The position numbers were made by a program, and so were the translations under genes. This document shows, in pieces, positions 16,903 through 25,435 of a stretch of DNA of 46,097 nucleotides. Under the pieces are notes generated by a model that was not told the origin of the DNA, ran no database searches, and saw only the letters and a list, made by a program, of their open reading frames with translations. This stretch comes from an uncultured bacterium (lineage in GTDB: Bacteria; Actinomycetota; Coriobacteriia; Coriobacteriales; Coriobacteriaceae), in the NCBI GenBank assembly GCA_905214905.1, contig CAJMNK010000008.1, positions 1 to 46,097 on the forward strand, in the 5' to 3' direction. Each line of letters starts with the position of its first letter. Positions within the stretch are counted from its first letter, which is position 1.

Positions 16903-17475
16903 ATGTCTCAGAACACCACCGCCACTCAGCCCCGCACCGTCCAGACCGCCGACCGCGGCAAACTCGACGTCCGCGCTCTCGTCCTGCTCGCCATCCTGCT
17001 CGCTGCAGGCTTCATCCTCAACTTCACCGTCGGCAAGGCCATCTCGGGCATCTCGGGCGGCATGATCAGCCCCGAGTTCATCATCTCGGCCTTCTGCCTC
17101 ACCATTCTGGTCGTTCGCCCCAACATCGGCCAGGCGCTCGTCATTGGCCTCATCTCGGCTGCCGTGATCCAGATCACCACTACTTCGCCGTTCGTCGATT
17201 TTGCCGCTGAGGGCATCGCCGCCATGCTCATGGCCGGCATCGTCAACGCCGCCGGCAAGAACGGTCAGGTCAAGCCCGCGATTGCCATTGTCGCAACTTT
17301 CCTGACCACCTTTGTCTCCGGCGTCATCTTCATGGTCATCAAGATGGCCATGCTCGGCGTGGTCGGCGAGCTCGCCGCCGCCATGTTGCCCGTCGTCGCC
17401 ATGACCGCCGTCTTTAACGCCATTCTGGTCGGCGCCCTCTACCTGCCCATCCAGAAGGCCCTTAGGCTCAACTAA
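16903..17475 (+). CDS. ECF transporter S component, predicted tryptophan-specific
   Basis: A 190-aa membrane protein with about six hydrophobic segments and a hydrophilic N-terminus. It is the predicted substrate-binding subunit of an energy-coupling-factor importer. The ATG at 16903 has AAAGGA eight bases upstream; an in-frame start 30 bases earlier lacks one. Residues such as GGMISPEFIISAFC and ITTTSPFVDFAAEG resemble S proteins of the TrpP-like type, though that is recognition by eye. Tryptophan (or an indole compound) as substrate is inferred from the WWW leader peptide and attenuator directly upstream. The A and T subunits follow after a repeat-filled gap. Confidence 0.8.
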   Translation: MSQNTTATQPRTVQTADRGKLDVRALVLLAILLAAGFILNFTVGKAISGISGGMISPEFIISAFCLTILVVRPNIGQALVIGLISAAVIQITTTSPFVDFAAEGIAAMLMAGIVNAAGKNGQVKPAIAIVATFLTTFVSGVIFMVIKMAMLGVVGELAAAMLPVVAMTAVFNAILVGALYLPIQKALRLN

Positions 17476-17481
17476 CCCGCT

Positions 17482-17582
17482 CGGCTTTACGAGCCACCCC
17501 ATCTTGGCGTTCATTCGTCGCTCGCGTACCCAAGTACGCTTCGCTCCTCTTTCGCGCCAACCTGGGGCCCCTCGTAAAGCCG
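17482..17582 (+). repeat. Nested-hairpin repeat, element B
   Basis: The outer stem is CGGCTTTACGAG (17482-17493) with CTCGTAAAGCCG (17571-17582). Next is CCCCA/TGGGG (17497-17501, 17563-17567), a 2-base TC/CC internal loop, then TTGGCG/CGCCAA (17504-17509, 17555-17560). The inner hairpin is GCGTAC-CCAA-GTACGC (17524-17539). The core matches element A (minus strand, 11.9 kb) with about four differences over 40 bases, while the outer stems differ completely yet remain paired. It lies between the ECF S and A genes in the sense direction. Confidence 0.85.
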
Positions 17583-17600
17583 TCTCCGCACTCCACCAAC

Positions 17601-17673
17601 AAAGACTGTCCCAAACGACTAGCTTTTGGGGACGTTCTTAAACAACTGGTCATTTAAGACTGTCCCCAATGAC
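17601..17673 (+). repeat. GACTGTCCC direct repeats with a GGGGAC/GTCCCC hairpin
   Basis: AAGACTGTCCC occurs twice (near 17602 and 17656). Between and including the second copy, TTGGGGAC-GTT-CTTAAA (17626-17642) pairs with TTTAAG-ACT-GTCCCCAA (17653-17669). The block ends about 10 bases before the ribosome binding region of the ATPase gene. The GGGGAC motif resembles the palindromes at 33.35 and 34.57 kb. Confidence 0.65.
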
Positions 17674-17687
17674 TATGAAAGGTATCC

Positions 17688-19439
17688 ATGGAAACGATCA
17701 TCAACGTCGACGATGTCTCGTTCTCCTATGGCACGCAGACCGAGCAGGCGCTCAGCCACATCTCGCTCAGCGTGAACAAGGGAGATTTCATCGGCATCAT
17801 CGGGCCCTCGGGCGCCGGTAAGTCCACGCTTGCCGCCTGTCTGTCGGGTGCCGTGCCCCGCCACTACACCGGCACGTTCTTTGGGTCCGTCATGGTTGAC
17901 GACCACGACACCTGTGAAGTTTCGCTCACCGATGTGTCGCAGATCGTCGGCAGCGTGTTGCAGGACATCGACACGCAGATGGTCGCTTCGGTCGTCGAGG
18001 ACGAGATGCTCTTTGGCCTCGAGAACTTTGGCGTTCCCCACGACCAGATCGAGCAGCGCGTGAGCGAAACGCTCGAGACCGTCGGCATCAGCGACCTGCG
18101 CGACCGCGAGATCGCCACGCTTTCGGGCGGCCAAAAGCAAAAGGTTGCCATCGCCGCCATCCTCGCCATGCGTCCGCGTGTGCTCGTGCTCGACGAACCC
18201 ACCGCGGCGCTCGACCCCGCCAGCTCCACGCTGGTTTTCGAGACCCTGCGTGAGGCCAACCGTGCACTCGGCATCACCATCGTCGTCGTTGAGCAAAAGG
18301 TCGCCCTGCTCTCGGAGTACTGCAACCGCGTGCTCGTGCTCAATCATGGCGAAATCGCGCTACAGGGCGAGCCGCACGAGGTCTTCGCGCATACCGACGA
18401 GCTCCGTGCCATCGGCGTCGACTGCCCTCGCGTCACGCGTATCTTCAATAGCCTCGAAACCAATGGCCTGGTAAGCGGCACCCCTTGCTTGGATGTCGAT
18501 GAGGCCGAGCGCCTGATTTCGGGCATCGTCGACCCCGCACGCGCGGCTATCGAAGCCCAGGCGCCCGCTGGTTCCCCGCATGCACCGTCGTTGCGCCCTC
18601 ATGCCAAGGACGCCGAGCCCGTGCTCACCTTCGATCATGTTGAGTTTGCCTATCCCAATGGCGGCGCCGCCGTCCACGACCTCAACCTGACCCTCTATCC
18701 CGGCGAGCTCGTGGGTATCGTCGGCCAAAACGGTGCCGGCAAGACCACGCTCACCAAGCTGCTCACAGGCCTGCTTAAGCCCGCCTCGGGCAGCGTGCGC
18801 GTCACGGGACTGGATACCGCAGCCGTTCCCACGAGCCGTATCGCCCGCGAAGTCGCAACCCTCTTCCAAAACCCCGACCGCCAGATCTGCAAGGACACTG
18901 TGCTCGACGAGGTCGCCTTTGGCTTGGAGCTTGGCGGCATGGACCGCGCCGAGGCTCTGCGTCGTGCTCAACTCGTCATCGACCGCTTTGGCCTGCCTGC
19001 CGATGAGGCACCTTTCTCGCTTTCGCGCGGTCAGCGCCAGATGGTGGCACTCGCCTCTGTCGTAGTCGTAGAGCCCAAGATCGTCGTGCTCGACGAGCCC
19101 ACGAGCGGCCTTGATTACCGCGAGTGCATGACCGTCATGGAAACGGTGCGCACCATGGCCGAGCGCGGTTGCGCCGTTATCATGGTCTGCCACGATATGG
19201 AAGTCGTCTCGGATTTTGCCGAGCGCATTGTGGTAATGGCCGACGGTCGCATCCTCGACCGCGGCCGCACGCACGAGCTATTCTCGAACATCGATCTCAT
19301 GCGGCGTGCCTACGTGGAGCCTCCCCAGGTTATTGAACTCTCGCGCCGTCTGGCATCTTCCGTCTCGCCCGCTTTTGCGCAGGTGAGCGAGGTCACCGAT
19401 GTCGTTCGAATTACCAAGGAGATGGTCCACCGTGGTTAA
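17688..19439 (+). CDS. ECF transporter ATPase, two fused ABC domains (EcfA1-EcfA2)
   Basis: The energising subunit of the ECF importer, 583 aa. Domain 1 has Walker A GPSGAGKST (residues 39-47), signature LSGGQKQ (about 145-151) and Walker B VLVLDEPTAALDP. Domain 2 has Walker A GQNGAGKTT (near 345), signature LSRGQRQ (about 444) and Walker B IVVLDEPTSGLD. Separate EcfA1 and EcfA2 proteins are more usual; here both are in one chain. The second signature has Arg in place of the first Gly of LSGGQ, a known but less common variant that may make the two ATP sites unequal. It overlaps the EcfT start by 8 bases. Confidence 0.93.
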   Translation: METIINVDDVSFSYGTQTEQALSHISLSVNKGDFIGIIGPSGAGKSTLAACLSGAVPRHYTGTFFGSVMVDDHDTCEVSLTDVSQIVGSVLQDIDTQMVASVVEDEMLFGLENFGVPHDQIEQRVSETLETVGISDLRDREIATLSGGQKQKVAIAAILAMRPRVLVLDEPTAALDPASSTLVFETLREANRALGITIVVVEQKVALLSEYCNRVLVLNHGEIALQGEPHEVFAHTDELRAIGVDCPRVTRIFNSLETNGLVSGTPCLDVDEAERLISGIVDPARAAIEAQAPAGSPHAPSLRPHAKDAEPVLTFDHVEFAYPNGGAAVHDLNLTLYPGELVGIVGQNGAGKTTLTKLLTGLLKPASGSVRVTGLDTAAVPTSRIAREVATLFQNPDRQICKDTVLDEVAFGLELGGMDRAEALRRAQLVIDRFGLPADEAPFSLSRGQRQMVALASVVVVEPKIVVLDEPTSGLDYRECMTVMETVRTMAERGCAVIMVCHDMEVVSDFAERIVVMADGRILDRGRTHELFSNIDLMRRAYVEPPQVIELSRRLASSVSPAFAQVSEVTDVVRITKEMVHRG

Positions 19440-20178
19440 CGTCATCGACTACATGCCGGGCGATACGCTACTGCATCGCCTGAACCCCGTCGTCAAACTG
19501 GGCCTCGCCGCCGCCATCATCGTCGGCATCTTCTTGTCCGACACCTACGTGGCGCTGCTGGGCTTTTTGGCACTCACCCTTGCGCTGGGTGCCTATGCCG
19601 GCGTCGTCGACCGTCTGTTCTCGCTGCTCAAGTTGCTGATCCCGCTCGCGCTTATCATGCTGGTGCTCCAGCTGGCCTTTATGCGCGATGGCAACGTGGT
19701 GTGGGGCTTTATCACCGACACGGGCCTCATCACAGGATCGAAGGCCTGTCTGCGCCTGCTGGGTGTGGCGTTACCACTCATCCTCATGCTCATGGTGACC
19801 AAGCTCAACGACCTTGCCAACGCCTGCGTCGAGGTGCTGCACGTGCCGTATCGCTATGCCTTCACCTTTACCACGGCGCTGCGCTTTGTGCCGGTGTTTG
19901 GTCAGGAGATGAACGCCATCATGGAGGCGCAGACCGCACGCGGCGTCGAGTACGACACCAAGAACCCCATCAAGAAGCTAAAGCTCATGCTGCCGCTGTG
20001 TGTGCCACTGCTCATCTCGAGCGTGGGCAAGACCGATGCCACAGCCTTGGCGGCAGAACAGCGCGGCTTCTATCTGCGTACGCGCGCCAGCTCGTACAAG
20101 CGCTACCCCATCAAGGGCCTGGACATCGCCGTGCTCATCGTCAGTATCGCCCTCATCGCCATCGGTTTCCTGTTCTAG
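19432..20178 (+). CDS. ECF transporter T component (EcfT)
   Basis: The transmembrane scaffold that couples the ATPase to the S component, 248 aa. I start it at the GTG at 19432, which overlaps the ATPase stop (GTGGTTAA), with AAGGAG ten bases upstream. About five hydrophobic helices are visible. The cytoplasmic coupling motifs are QTARGVEYD and AEQRGFYLR, corresponding to the two Ala-Arg-Gly motifs of EcfT, the second degenerate. Together with the S and fused A proteins it completes a dedicated (group I-like) ECF importer. A strong terminator follows. Confidence 0.92.
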   Translation: MVNVIDYMPGDTLLHRLNPVVKLGLAAAIIVGIFLSDTYVALLGFLALTLALGAYAGVVDRLFSLLKLLIPLALIMLVLQLAFMRDGNVVWGFITDTGLITGSKACLRLLGVALPLILMLMVTKLNDLANACVEVLHVPYRYAFTFTTALRFVPVFGQEMNAIMEAQTARGVEYDTKNPIKKLKLMLPLCVPLLISSVGKTDATALAAEQRGFYLRTRASSYKRYPIKGLDIAVLIVSIALIAIGFLF

Positions 20179-20207
20179 TTCACCACCGACAGCAACCGCC
20201 CAACGCA

Positions 20208-20244
20208 AAAGGCCTCGGCTCGCACCAAACGAGCCGAGGCCTTT
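20208..20244. terminator. Terminator after the ECF operon
   Basis: AAAGGCCTCGGCTCG and CGAGCCGAGGCCTTT form a perfect 15-bp stem with a 7-base loop. It can serve both the ECF operon and the convergent racemase gene. Confidence 0.92.
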
Positions 20245-20303
20245 ACTGTTTCACCAGATAAAACCTACCAAAATTAACCTGTCCATTTCTGGCAGGTCGG
20301 AAG

Positions 20304-21050
20304 CTAGAGGCGGTAGGGGGCGCCGCTGCGGATAATGGATTCGCGCACCAGGACATCCATGGCGTCGAGGGTGATCTCGGGCATCTCTCGGTACTTCTGC
20401 AGCACCGAGAGCTCGGTGCAGGCCAGAATGACGCGGTCGCAGCCGCTACGGGCAAACTCCCACATCACGCGGTCGAACTTATCCATATCGGGCTCACGTC
20501 CGGCCTTCACATCATCGTAGATAAGCGACATCACATCGTTCTGACGTTTCTCGCTGGGATAGACAACCTCAACACCCGCAGCCTTACATTCGCGGCCGTA
20601 GACACCCGCGCCCACGGTTCCGTCGGTGCCCATGATGCCAATCTTGCGCACCGGCTCGGCCGGCATACTCAGGTTGGGATCGAACTCGCACTCCCCCATC
20701 ACCGCACCGGCCAGAGCATAGCGCACCGACTCACGCGGCATGTGGATAATCGGCACTGTGGTAAACGACTGGATCTGGTCGTAGAAGTAGTGTGACGTGT
20801 TGCAGGGAATGGCAATGTGCGCACAGCCCAGCGACTCGAGTGCCTGGGCACACTCTTTCATGGTCGCCAGCAGCTTGGCATGCTCGCCGGTCTTAATGGC
20901 CAGCGTACGGTCGGGCATGGTCGACTTGGAGAGCACCACCATGTCGATATGTTCCTGATCGCAGGCAGCAGCCGTATGACGCACCACCTGGTCGTAGTAA
21001 TACGACGTGGCCTCGGCGCCCATGCCGCCGATAACTCCCAGCTTTTCCAT
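20304..21050 (-). CDS. Aspartate/glutamate racemase family protein
   Basis: A 248-aa cofactor-independent racemase. The N-terminus MEKLGVIGGMGAEATS and the two catalytic cysteine blocks, IPCNTSHYFYD and ILACTELSVL, are diagnostic of the Asp/Glu racemase superfamily. AAGGAGG lies five bases before the chosen ATG. It is the second gene after an ATP-grasp ligase on the same strand, 84 bases downstream. In Enterococcus faecium the D-aspartate ligase gene is paired with an aspartate racemase, so production of D-aspartate for the ligase is the likely role. Glutamate or another acidic amino acid is not excluded. Confidence 0.9.
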   Translation of the reverse strand: MEKLGVIGGMGAEATSYYYDQVVRHTAAACDQEHIDMVVLSKSTMPDRTLAIKTGEHAKLLATMKECAQALESLGCAHIAIPCNTSHYFYDQIQSFTTVPIIHMPRESVRYALAGAVMGECEFDPNLSMPAEPVRKIGIMGTDGTVGAGVYGRECKAAGVEVVYPSEKRQNDVMSLIYDDVKAGREPDMDKFDRVMWEFARSGCDRVILACTELSVLQKYREMPEITLDAMDVLVRESIIRSGAPYRL

Positions 21051-21134
21051 CGCCGCCTCCTTGGTGACGCTTGCGCAATTGCGCGTATCATACCCGCGCC
21101 CGCCCGATGTAAACCGGACGGGCGCCGCACTCAT

Positions 21135-22391
21135 CTACTTGTAATACGTCTTGAACAGCTTAAAGTGGCGCAGCTTGGTGTGCCACATGCGCAGCCAGCG
21201 GTTAAAGACAAAGTCGCCCTTCATAAACGAAGGGTCGGCGCCCTTGCCTTCCTTGTCCAGGCGATGCACCTTAGCGCGCAGCTCGGGATCCTTGACGTAC
21301 TTGTCGACGACGCCCATGGGGACGACCATCCACAGCGCCTCGTCCTGCGCCGTCACAAACTCCGGCTCAAACGGGCGGTTGAACACATACTCGTCCACCA
21401 CATACTTGGCAACGTTAAAGCCACTGTTGGTGACGTAGTAGTTGCTGCGACCTTGGCGCGTGTTGAAATCGAAGAACTTAAACGAGCCGTCGCGCTCGTC
21501 GTACTTAACGTCAAAGTTGGAATAGCCCACAAAGTGAAGGTCCTCGAGCAACTTGCGCACGCCGCCCATGAGCTCGTCATTGGGCTCGGTGATGATACAG
21601 GCGTGGTTGCCGACACCGTGAGGCTGATGCTCCTCGAGCAGCACGTGACCCAGGCACATCATGCGCACCTTGCCGTTGCGGTCGGAATAACTGGTGAGCA
21701 CGCGCATGTACTCGTCGTTGCCGGGCACGCGATCCTGCAAGATCAGGTCGTCGGTGTAGCCGCTGGCATACGAGTCGCGAATGACCTGTTCCAGCTCGGC
21801 ACGGTCGGCAATCTCATAGGCCTTTTTCTGGCCCTCGAACTCGTGCTGCCACCACATGATGCCATCGGAAGGCTTCAGAATCATCGGGTAGGGAAAATCG
21901 ATCTGGTCGAGCACTTCGGCAGGTGCCTCGCCTTGGGCGTTCAGCATCGCCATGGTGAAGGTAAAGGTATGCGGATAGGGCACGCCATGCTTCTCGCACA
22001 GCTCGTAGAAGATCTCCTTCTTCTGACACTGCTCAAGCATGCTGTAGGGAGCGTAAGGCGCGACGATGTTATCCGCCAACTCATGGGCATCCTTGGCCTG
22101 AGCCACGAGGGCAACATAGTTATCGCCACAGCCCACAAGGACAATCGTCTTATCGGCATGCGCTTGGGCAATGCCGTTGACGGTTTTGAGCATCACGGGC
22201 ATGGTATCGATATCCACGTTGGGCGTGTAGTCGATAATCCGGCTGCGGTACGCGGGACCCGTCTGGTACTTGCCAAAGACCAGGCTCTTGACCTGGTACT
22301 CCTCGTAAAAGGCGCGCGCCACCGAATAGGCGTTGATGTCGCCACCGAGCAGCACGGGAATGAACTCGCGCTCTGTAAACTGCAATGCCAT
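21135..22391 (-). CDS. ATP-grasp ligase, probable D-aspartate ligase
   Basis: A 418-aa ATP-dependent carboxylate-amine ligase. An N-terminal Rossmann-like domain (FIPVLLGGDINAYSVARAF) is followed by the ATP-grasp fold: MILKPSDG binding strand, ILQDRVPGNDEYM hinge, and FFDFNTRQGRSNYY, with the metal ligands near its C-terminal end. The overall pattern resembles the Aslfm-type enzymes that add D-aspartate to the peptidoglycan stem Lys or Orn side chain, and a racemase gene lies just downstream. The assignment depends mainly on this pairing. AGGAAG precedes the ATG by five bases. The other candidate role is a different amino-acid ligase. Confidence 0.75.
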   Translation of the reverse strand: MALQFTEREFIPVLLGGDINAYSVARAFYEEYQVKSLVFGKYQTGPAYRSRIIDYTPNVDIDTMPVMLKTVNGIAQAHADKTIVLVGCGDNYVALVAQAKDAHELADNIVAPYAPYSMLEQCQKKEIFYELCEKHGVPYPHTFTFTMAMLNAQGEAPAEVLDQIDFPYPMILKPSDGIMWWQHEFEGQKKAYEIADRAELEQVIRDSYASGYTDDLILQDRVPGNDEYMRVLTSYSDRNGKVRMMCLGHVLLEEHQPHGVGNHACIITEPNDELMGGVRKLLEDLHFVGYSNFDVKYDERDGSFKFFDFNTRQGRSNYYVTNSGFNVAKYVVDEYVFNRPFEPEFVTAQDEALWMVVPMGVVDKYVKDPELRAKVHRLDKEGKGADPSFMKGDFVFNRWLRMWHTKLRHFKLFKTYYK

Positions 22392-22786
22392 GGAAACTTC
22401 CTATCATGAACTGCCCACACAACGGGCGGTCTTTGCGCAACTGATTTATTCTAGCGTGCCAAACCGCCGGCTCCCAAAGCTCCACCGTATCTATGGCAAT
22501 CAACGCAATCATCCAGCATAAAGGCCGTGCTCACCGCGATGGGATCTTGTAGTTGTAAAACCCCACGTTGAGATAGCTTTTACAGCCCCAAACCCCTCTT
22601 AAACAGGCCCCCGTAACGTTAAAGTTGAACTCTATGGTTTCTCAACAATTCATCATAACTGCAGGTCAAAGCCAAAGCCTCAAGTTCAACTTGACCCTTT
22701 GGAACCTTTAAGGTTCAAGTTGAGGTCGAAAGCAGTAGTAGAATACCGTTCGAACCATAACCTACGATTGATTGCAGAGGGACTGG
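22392..22786. other. 395-bp divergent intergenic region
   Basis: Separates the ligase (minus) from the PcsB-like gene (plus). The right half is rich in GTTGAA/TTCAAC repeats and palindromes (see 22621-22724). No convincing small gene was found; short ATG frames near 22490 have no ribosome binding site. Confidence 0.6.
22621..22724 (+). promoter_or_regulatory. Cluster of overlapping palindromes upstream of the PcsB-like gene
   Basis: Three related sites: AAGTTGAACT (22622-22631), TCAAGTTCAACTTGA (22680-22694, palindrome around its centre), and GGTTCAAGTTGAGG (22712-22725). GAACCTTTAAGGTTC (22702-22716) is another odd-centred palindrome overlapping the third. The arrangement suggests multiple binding sites for one dimeric regulator. 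Confidence 0.5.
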
Positions 22787-23920
22787 ATGCAGCATTCGAA
22801 TCATCGCACCGCAGCGCTCATTGCGTCGAAGCCGGCTCGTATCATCACGAGCGCCGCGCTCGCCGTTGCGCTGACGGCCACGCCGATGCTCTCCCCCGTT
22901 GCGGCGTATGCCGCCTCGCAGGCAACGCAGGACCAGCTTTCCGCAGCCCAGCAGAAGATCGAAGCCGCCACGAGCGCCTACAACGACGCCCGCACCAAAC
23001 TCGATGACCTGCAAAAGCAGATTGACTCCAATGAGGCGAGCATCGAGGAAATCGAGGCTAAGCTTCCCGAGCAGCAGGCCAAGGCAAGCTCTGCCATGCG
23101 CGATCTGTACAAGTATCAGAAGGGCACCAATCCCATCGTGAGCTTCCTGGTCAACGCGCAGAGCCTGGGTGAGTTCATCACGACCTGCAAATACACCAAC
23201 CAGATCACGAGCTCGAGCGTCGACGAGATCGAAGAGCTCAATAACATGCAAACCGAACTTGAGCAGAACAAGGCCGAGCTCCAGCAGGCCAAGTCACAGC
23301 TTGAGGCAGAGCAGAAAAACGCCGAGGATGCGCTGGCGCAGGCCCAGCAGCTCCGCAGCGAGGCACAGGCAAAAGCCGAGCAGGAAAATGCCGCCGAGCT
23401 TGCCAAGCTTGAGGCCGATAAGGCCGCTGCCGCCGAGAAGCTCTCGGGCGAGGGCGTAAGCGGCAGCAATTCCAGCAGCCAGGCCACCAACACCAACACC
23501 ACCATCGACACCACGGTGAACAACTCCAATACCGGTAGTTCCGATTACGATTCGTTCATTAATGAGTGGACGAGCCGCATCGACAATTATCTCGCCGGCT
23601 CCCCCATGGCAGGCCAGGGCTATAACTTTGCCGTCGCCGCTTGGAATACCGGTGTCGACCCCCGTTGGTCCCCCGCCATCGCCTGCATCGAAAGCACCAA
23701 GGGTGCTTATTGCGCCAATTCTTACAACGCCTGGGGCTGGAGTGCCCGTGGCGGCGGTTGGCGCAGCTTTGGCAGCTGGAGCGAGGGCATCTCCGCTCAC
23801 GTTGCCTATCTGGGCGCCAACTACGGCTCCACCCTTACCCCGGCAGCGGCCAAAAAGTACTGCCCGCCCACGTGGCAGGACTGGTACAACAAAGTCGCCG
23901 CTCAGATGAACCGCATCTAA
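22787..23920 (+). CDS. Secreted PcsB-like coiled-coil protein with lysozyme-like C-terminus
   Basis: A 377-aa exported protein. The signal peptide ends near VAAYA followed by ASQATQ. A long coiled coil of roughly 170 residues follows (QLSAAQQKIEAATSAYNDAR... to KLEADKAAAAEKL). After a Ser/Thr/Asn-rich linker comes a C-terminal domain of about 115 residues containing VAAWNTGVDPRWSPAIACIE and WGWSARGGGWR, which looks like a lysozyme/transglycosylase-like fold with the Glu of IACIE as candidate catalytic residue. PcsB-type coiled coils dock on FtsEX to control cell-wall hydrolysis at division, so a similar role is inferred. ATG at 22787 has GAGGG five bases upstream. Confidence 0.85.
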   Translation: MQHSNHRTAALIASKPARIITSAALAVALTATPMLSPVAAYAASQATQDQLSAAQQKIEAATSAYNDARTKLDDLQKQIDSNEASIEEIEAKLPEQQAKASSAMRDLYKYQKGTNPIVSFLVNAQSLGEFITTCKYTNQITSSSVDEIEELNNMQTELEQNKAELQQAKSQLEAEQKNAEDALAQAQQLRSEAQAKAEQENAAELAKLEADKAAAAEKLSGEGVSGSNSSSQATNTNTTIDTTVNNSNTGSSDYDSFINEWTSRIDNYLAGSPMAGQGYNFAVAAWNTGVDPRWSPAIACIESTKGAYCANSYNAWGWSARGGGWRSFGSWSEGISAHVAYLGANYGSTLTPAAAKKYCPPTWQDWYNKVAAQMNRI

Positions 23921-23930
23921 GTGCAACTGC

Positions 23931-23958
23931 AAAGGGCCCCAATGGGGCCCTTTTCTTT
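23931..23958. terminator. Terminator after the PcsB-like gene
   Basis: AAAGGGCCCC and GGGGCCCTTT form a 10-bp stem with a 3-base loop, followed by TCTTTT. It is shared with the convergent kinase gene. Confidence 0.92.
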
Positions 23959-25337
23959 TAGGTAGCGGAGGTATCGACGACGCCGGTCACATTGGCAACC
24001 GCGACTATGACGATCATGCATAGGAGCAGCACACCCAATGCCTTGAGCCAGAGTTTCGCAAGTTTCTTGCCGCGATAGCTGTCGAGCAGTGCGAATCGCC
24101 GACGGAGACGGCGCTTATCGAGCAGCGCAAAATGCATAAGCACCATAAGGCCATCGACAAAGAAAAAATACTCGATTATGAGAAGCCACGTCGGGTAGCT
24201 TTGGTTTGCTCCCGTGGGGTGAAAGACGGCAAAGTGACTTCCGGCAAAGAACACAAGCAGCGAGAAATAGACGAGCGTATTCCAAATGCGCCCCAGAGAC
24301 TCCGGAACGCGAAAGAGCAGACCGCATGCAGCGGAGGCGGCAGGCCTAGGAAGCCCTGTGGGGTTCTGGAGCCCTTGGGGCGTCAACACCGTCTCCGAGG
24401 CCGGAGTACGGACAGGCGCAGGCGCAGGAGGCCGCACGGGGCGACTTAGATCGTATGCCGCGCGCGTCGCCCGTCCCAACGCTTCCGCGCTCGCAAAACG
24501 CTTGGCCGGGTCGAGCGCCATCGACATGCAGACGGCATCGGCAAGTGGAGTGGGAATGCCGCGCGCCTCGCATTGCTCGCGCATGTCGAGCCCTGGTTTA
24601 GGGTCGACTCCCGTCAAGCAGAAGAACAACAGGGCGCCAAGTGCGTAGACGTCGCTTCGCACGCTCGTCTGCCCAAACCCATACTGCTCGGGCGGCGCAT
24701 AGGGCCGTGTCCCAAACTTGACGGTATCGGCATCGGCGCCATCGCGCCATACGCGCGCGATCCCCAAGTCGATAATCACCAGCGATGAAAACGTCAGGCC
24801 GTCATCAGGCGTATAGTTGGCACCTGTCACGATGATATTCGACGGCTTGAGGTCGCGATGGATCACCGGCGCCGACGTCTCCCCCGCTATTGCAAAACCG
24901 GCATGGAGCTCGCCCACGGCATCGCATAGGGCAGGATACAATTCACGCGCATAATCGGGGGTGGCTCCCAGACGGTACACCAGCGCCCCGAGCGTCTCCC
25001 CTTCGATGTATTCCATAACCACGTTGAGCTCGTCGCCCACACGACGACAATCGACGATTCTGGGCAGGTGCTCAAAACGCCTGCCTGCCCGCTGAGCGGC
25101 AAACAGACACCCGTATGCCCCGCCGATTTGAGCCGAAGCATCGATGCGTTTACGGACAAAGGGGCCGAGCGAACCACCGCCGGTTCCTTCAAAGTACACG
25201 AGCTCGGTTGTTTCAACGGACGAGCGCTTAAGTACACGCTCCACGCGATAGCTGTCGTCACGATCGAGCGACGCCAGGTGCTCGGCAAGCGCTGCGGTCA
25301 GCTCATCATCGGAATATGTTGGGGTCTGAGTATCCAT
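23958..25337 (-). CDS. Membrane Ser/Thr protein kinase
   Basis: A protein of about 459 aa with an N-terminal kinase domain: VVMEYIEGETL hinge, catalytic loop HRDLKPSNII, and IIDLGIARV, where DLG replaces the usual DFG, followed by GTRPYAPPEQYG and SDVYALGALLFF. After a Pro-rich segment come two or three hydrophobic helices and a basic loop, anchoring it in the membrane. The start is uncertain: the chosen ATG (MDTQTPTY) has GGAGG only two bases upstream, and in-frame starts up to 25367 exist. It follows an HTH-type protein gene on the same strand and is probably co-transcribed. Confidence 0.9.
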   Translation of the reverse strand: MDTQTPTYSDDELTAALAEHLASLDRDDSYRVERVLKRSSVETTELVYFEGTGGGSLGPFVRKRIDASAQIGGAYGCLFAAQRAGRRFEHLPRIVDCRRVGDELNVVMEYIEGETLGALVYRLGATPDYARELYPALCDAVGELHAGFAIAGETSAPVIHRDLKPSNIIVTGANYTPDDGLTFSSLVIIDLGIARVWRDGADADTVKFGTRPYAPPEQYGFGQTSVRSDVYALGALLFFCLTGVDPKPGLDMREQCEARGIPTPLADAVCMSMALDPAKRFASAEALGRATRAAYDLSRPVRPPAPAPVRTPASETVLTPQGLQNPTGLPRPAASAACGLLFRVPESLGRIWNTLVYFSLLVFFAGSHFAVFHPTGANQSYPTWLLIIEYFFFVDGLMVLMHFALLDKRRLRRRFALLDSYRGKKLAKLWLKALGVLLLCMIVIVAVANVTGVVDTSAT

Positions 25338-25435
25338 AGCCTCCATCATAGCGCAGGGCGCAGACACCCCATGGCATCCGCGCCCCGTTCGTTTGCATCG
25401 TTGTTCGGCAGCTCCGCCAGCTCAGATATCAGCCA

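Noticed and set aside
20266..20282. Another copy of the GGGGACAGGTT repeat after the ECF operon
   Set aside because: Only about nine bases (AACCTGTCC) match and the inverted ends are missing, so it could be chance.
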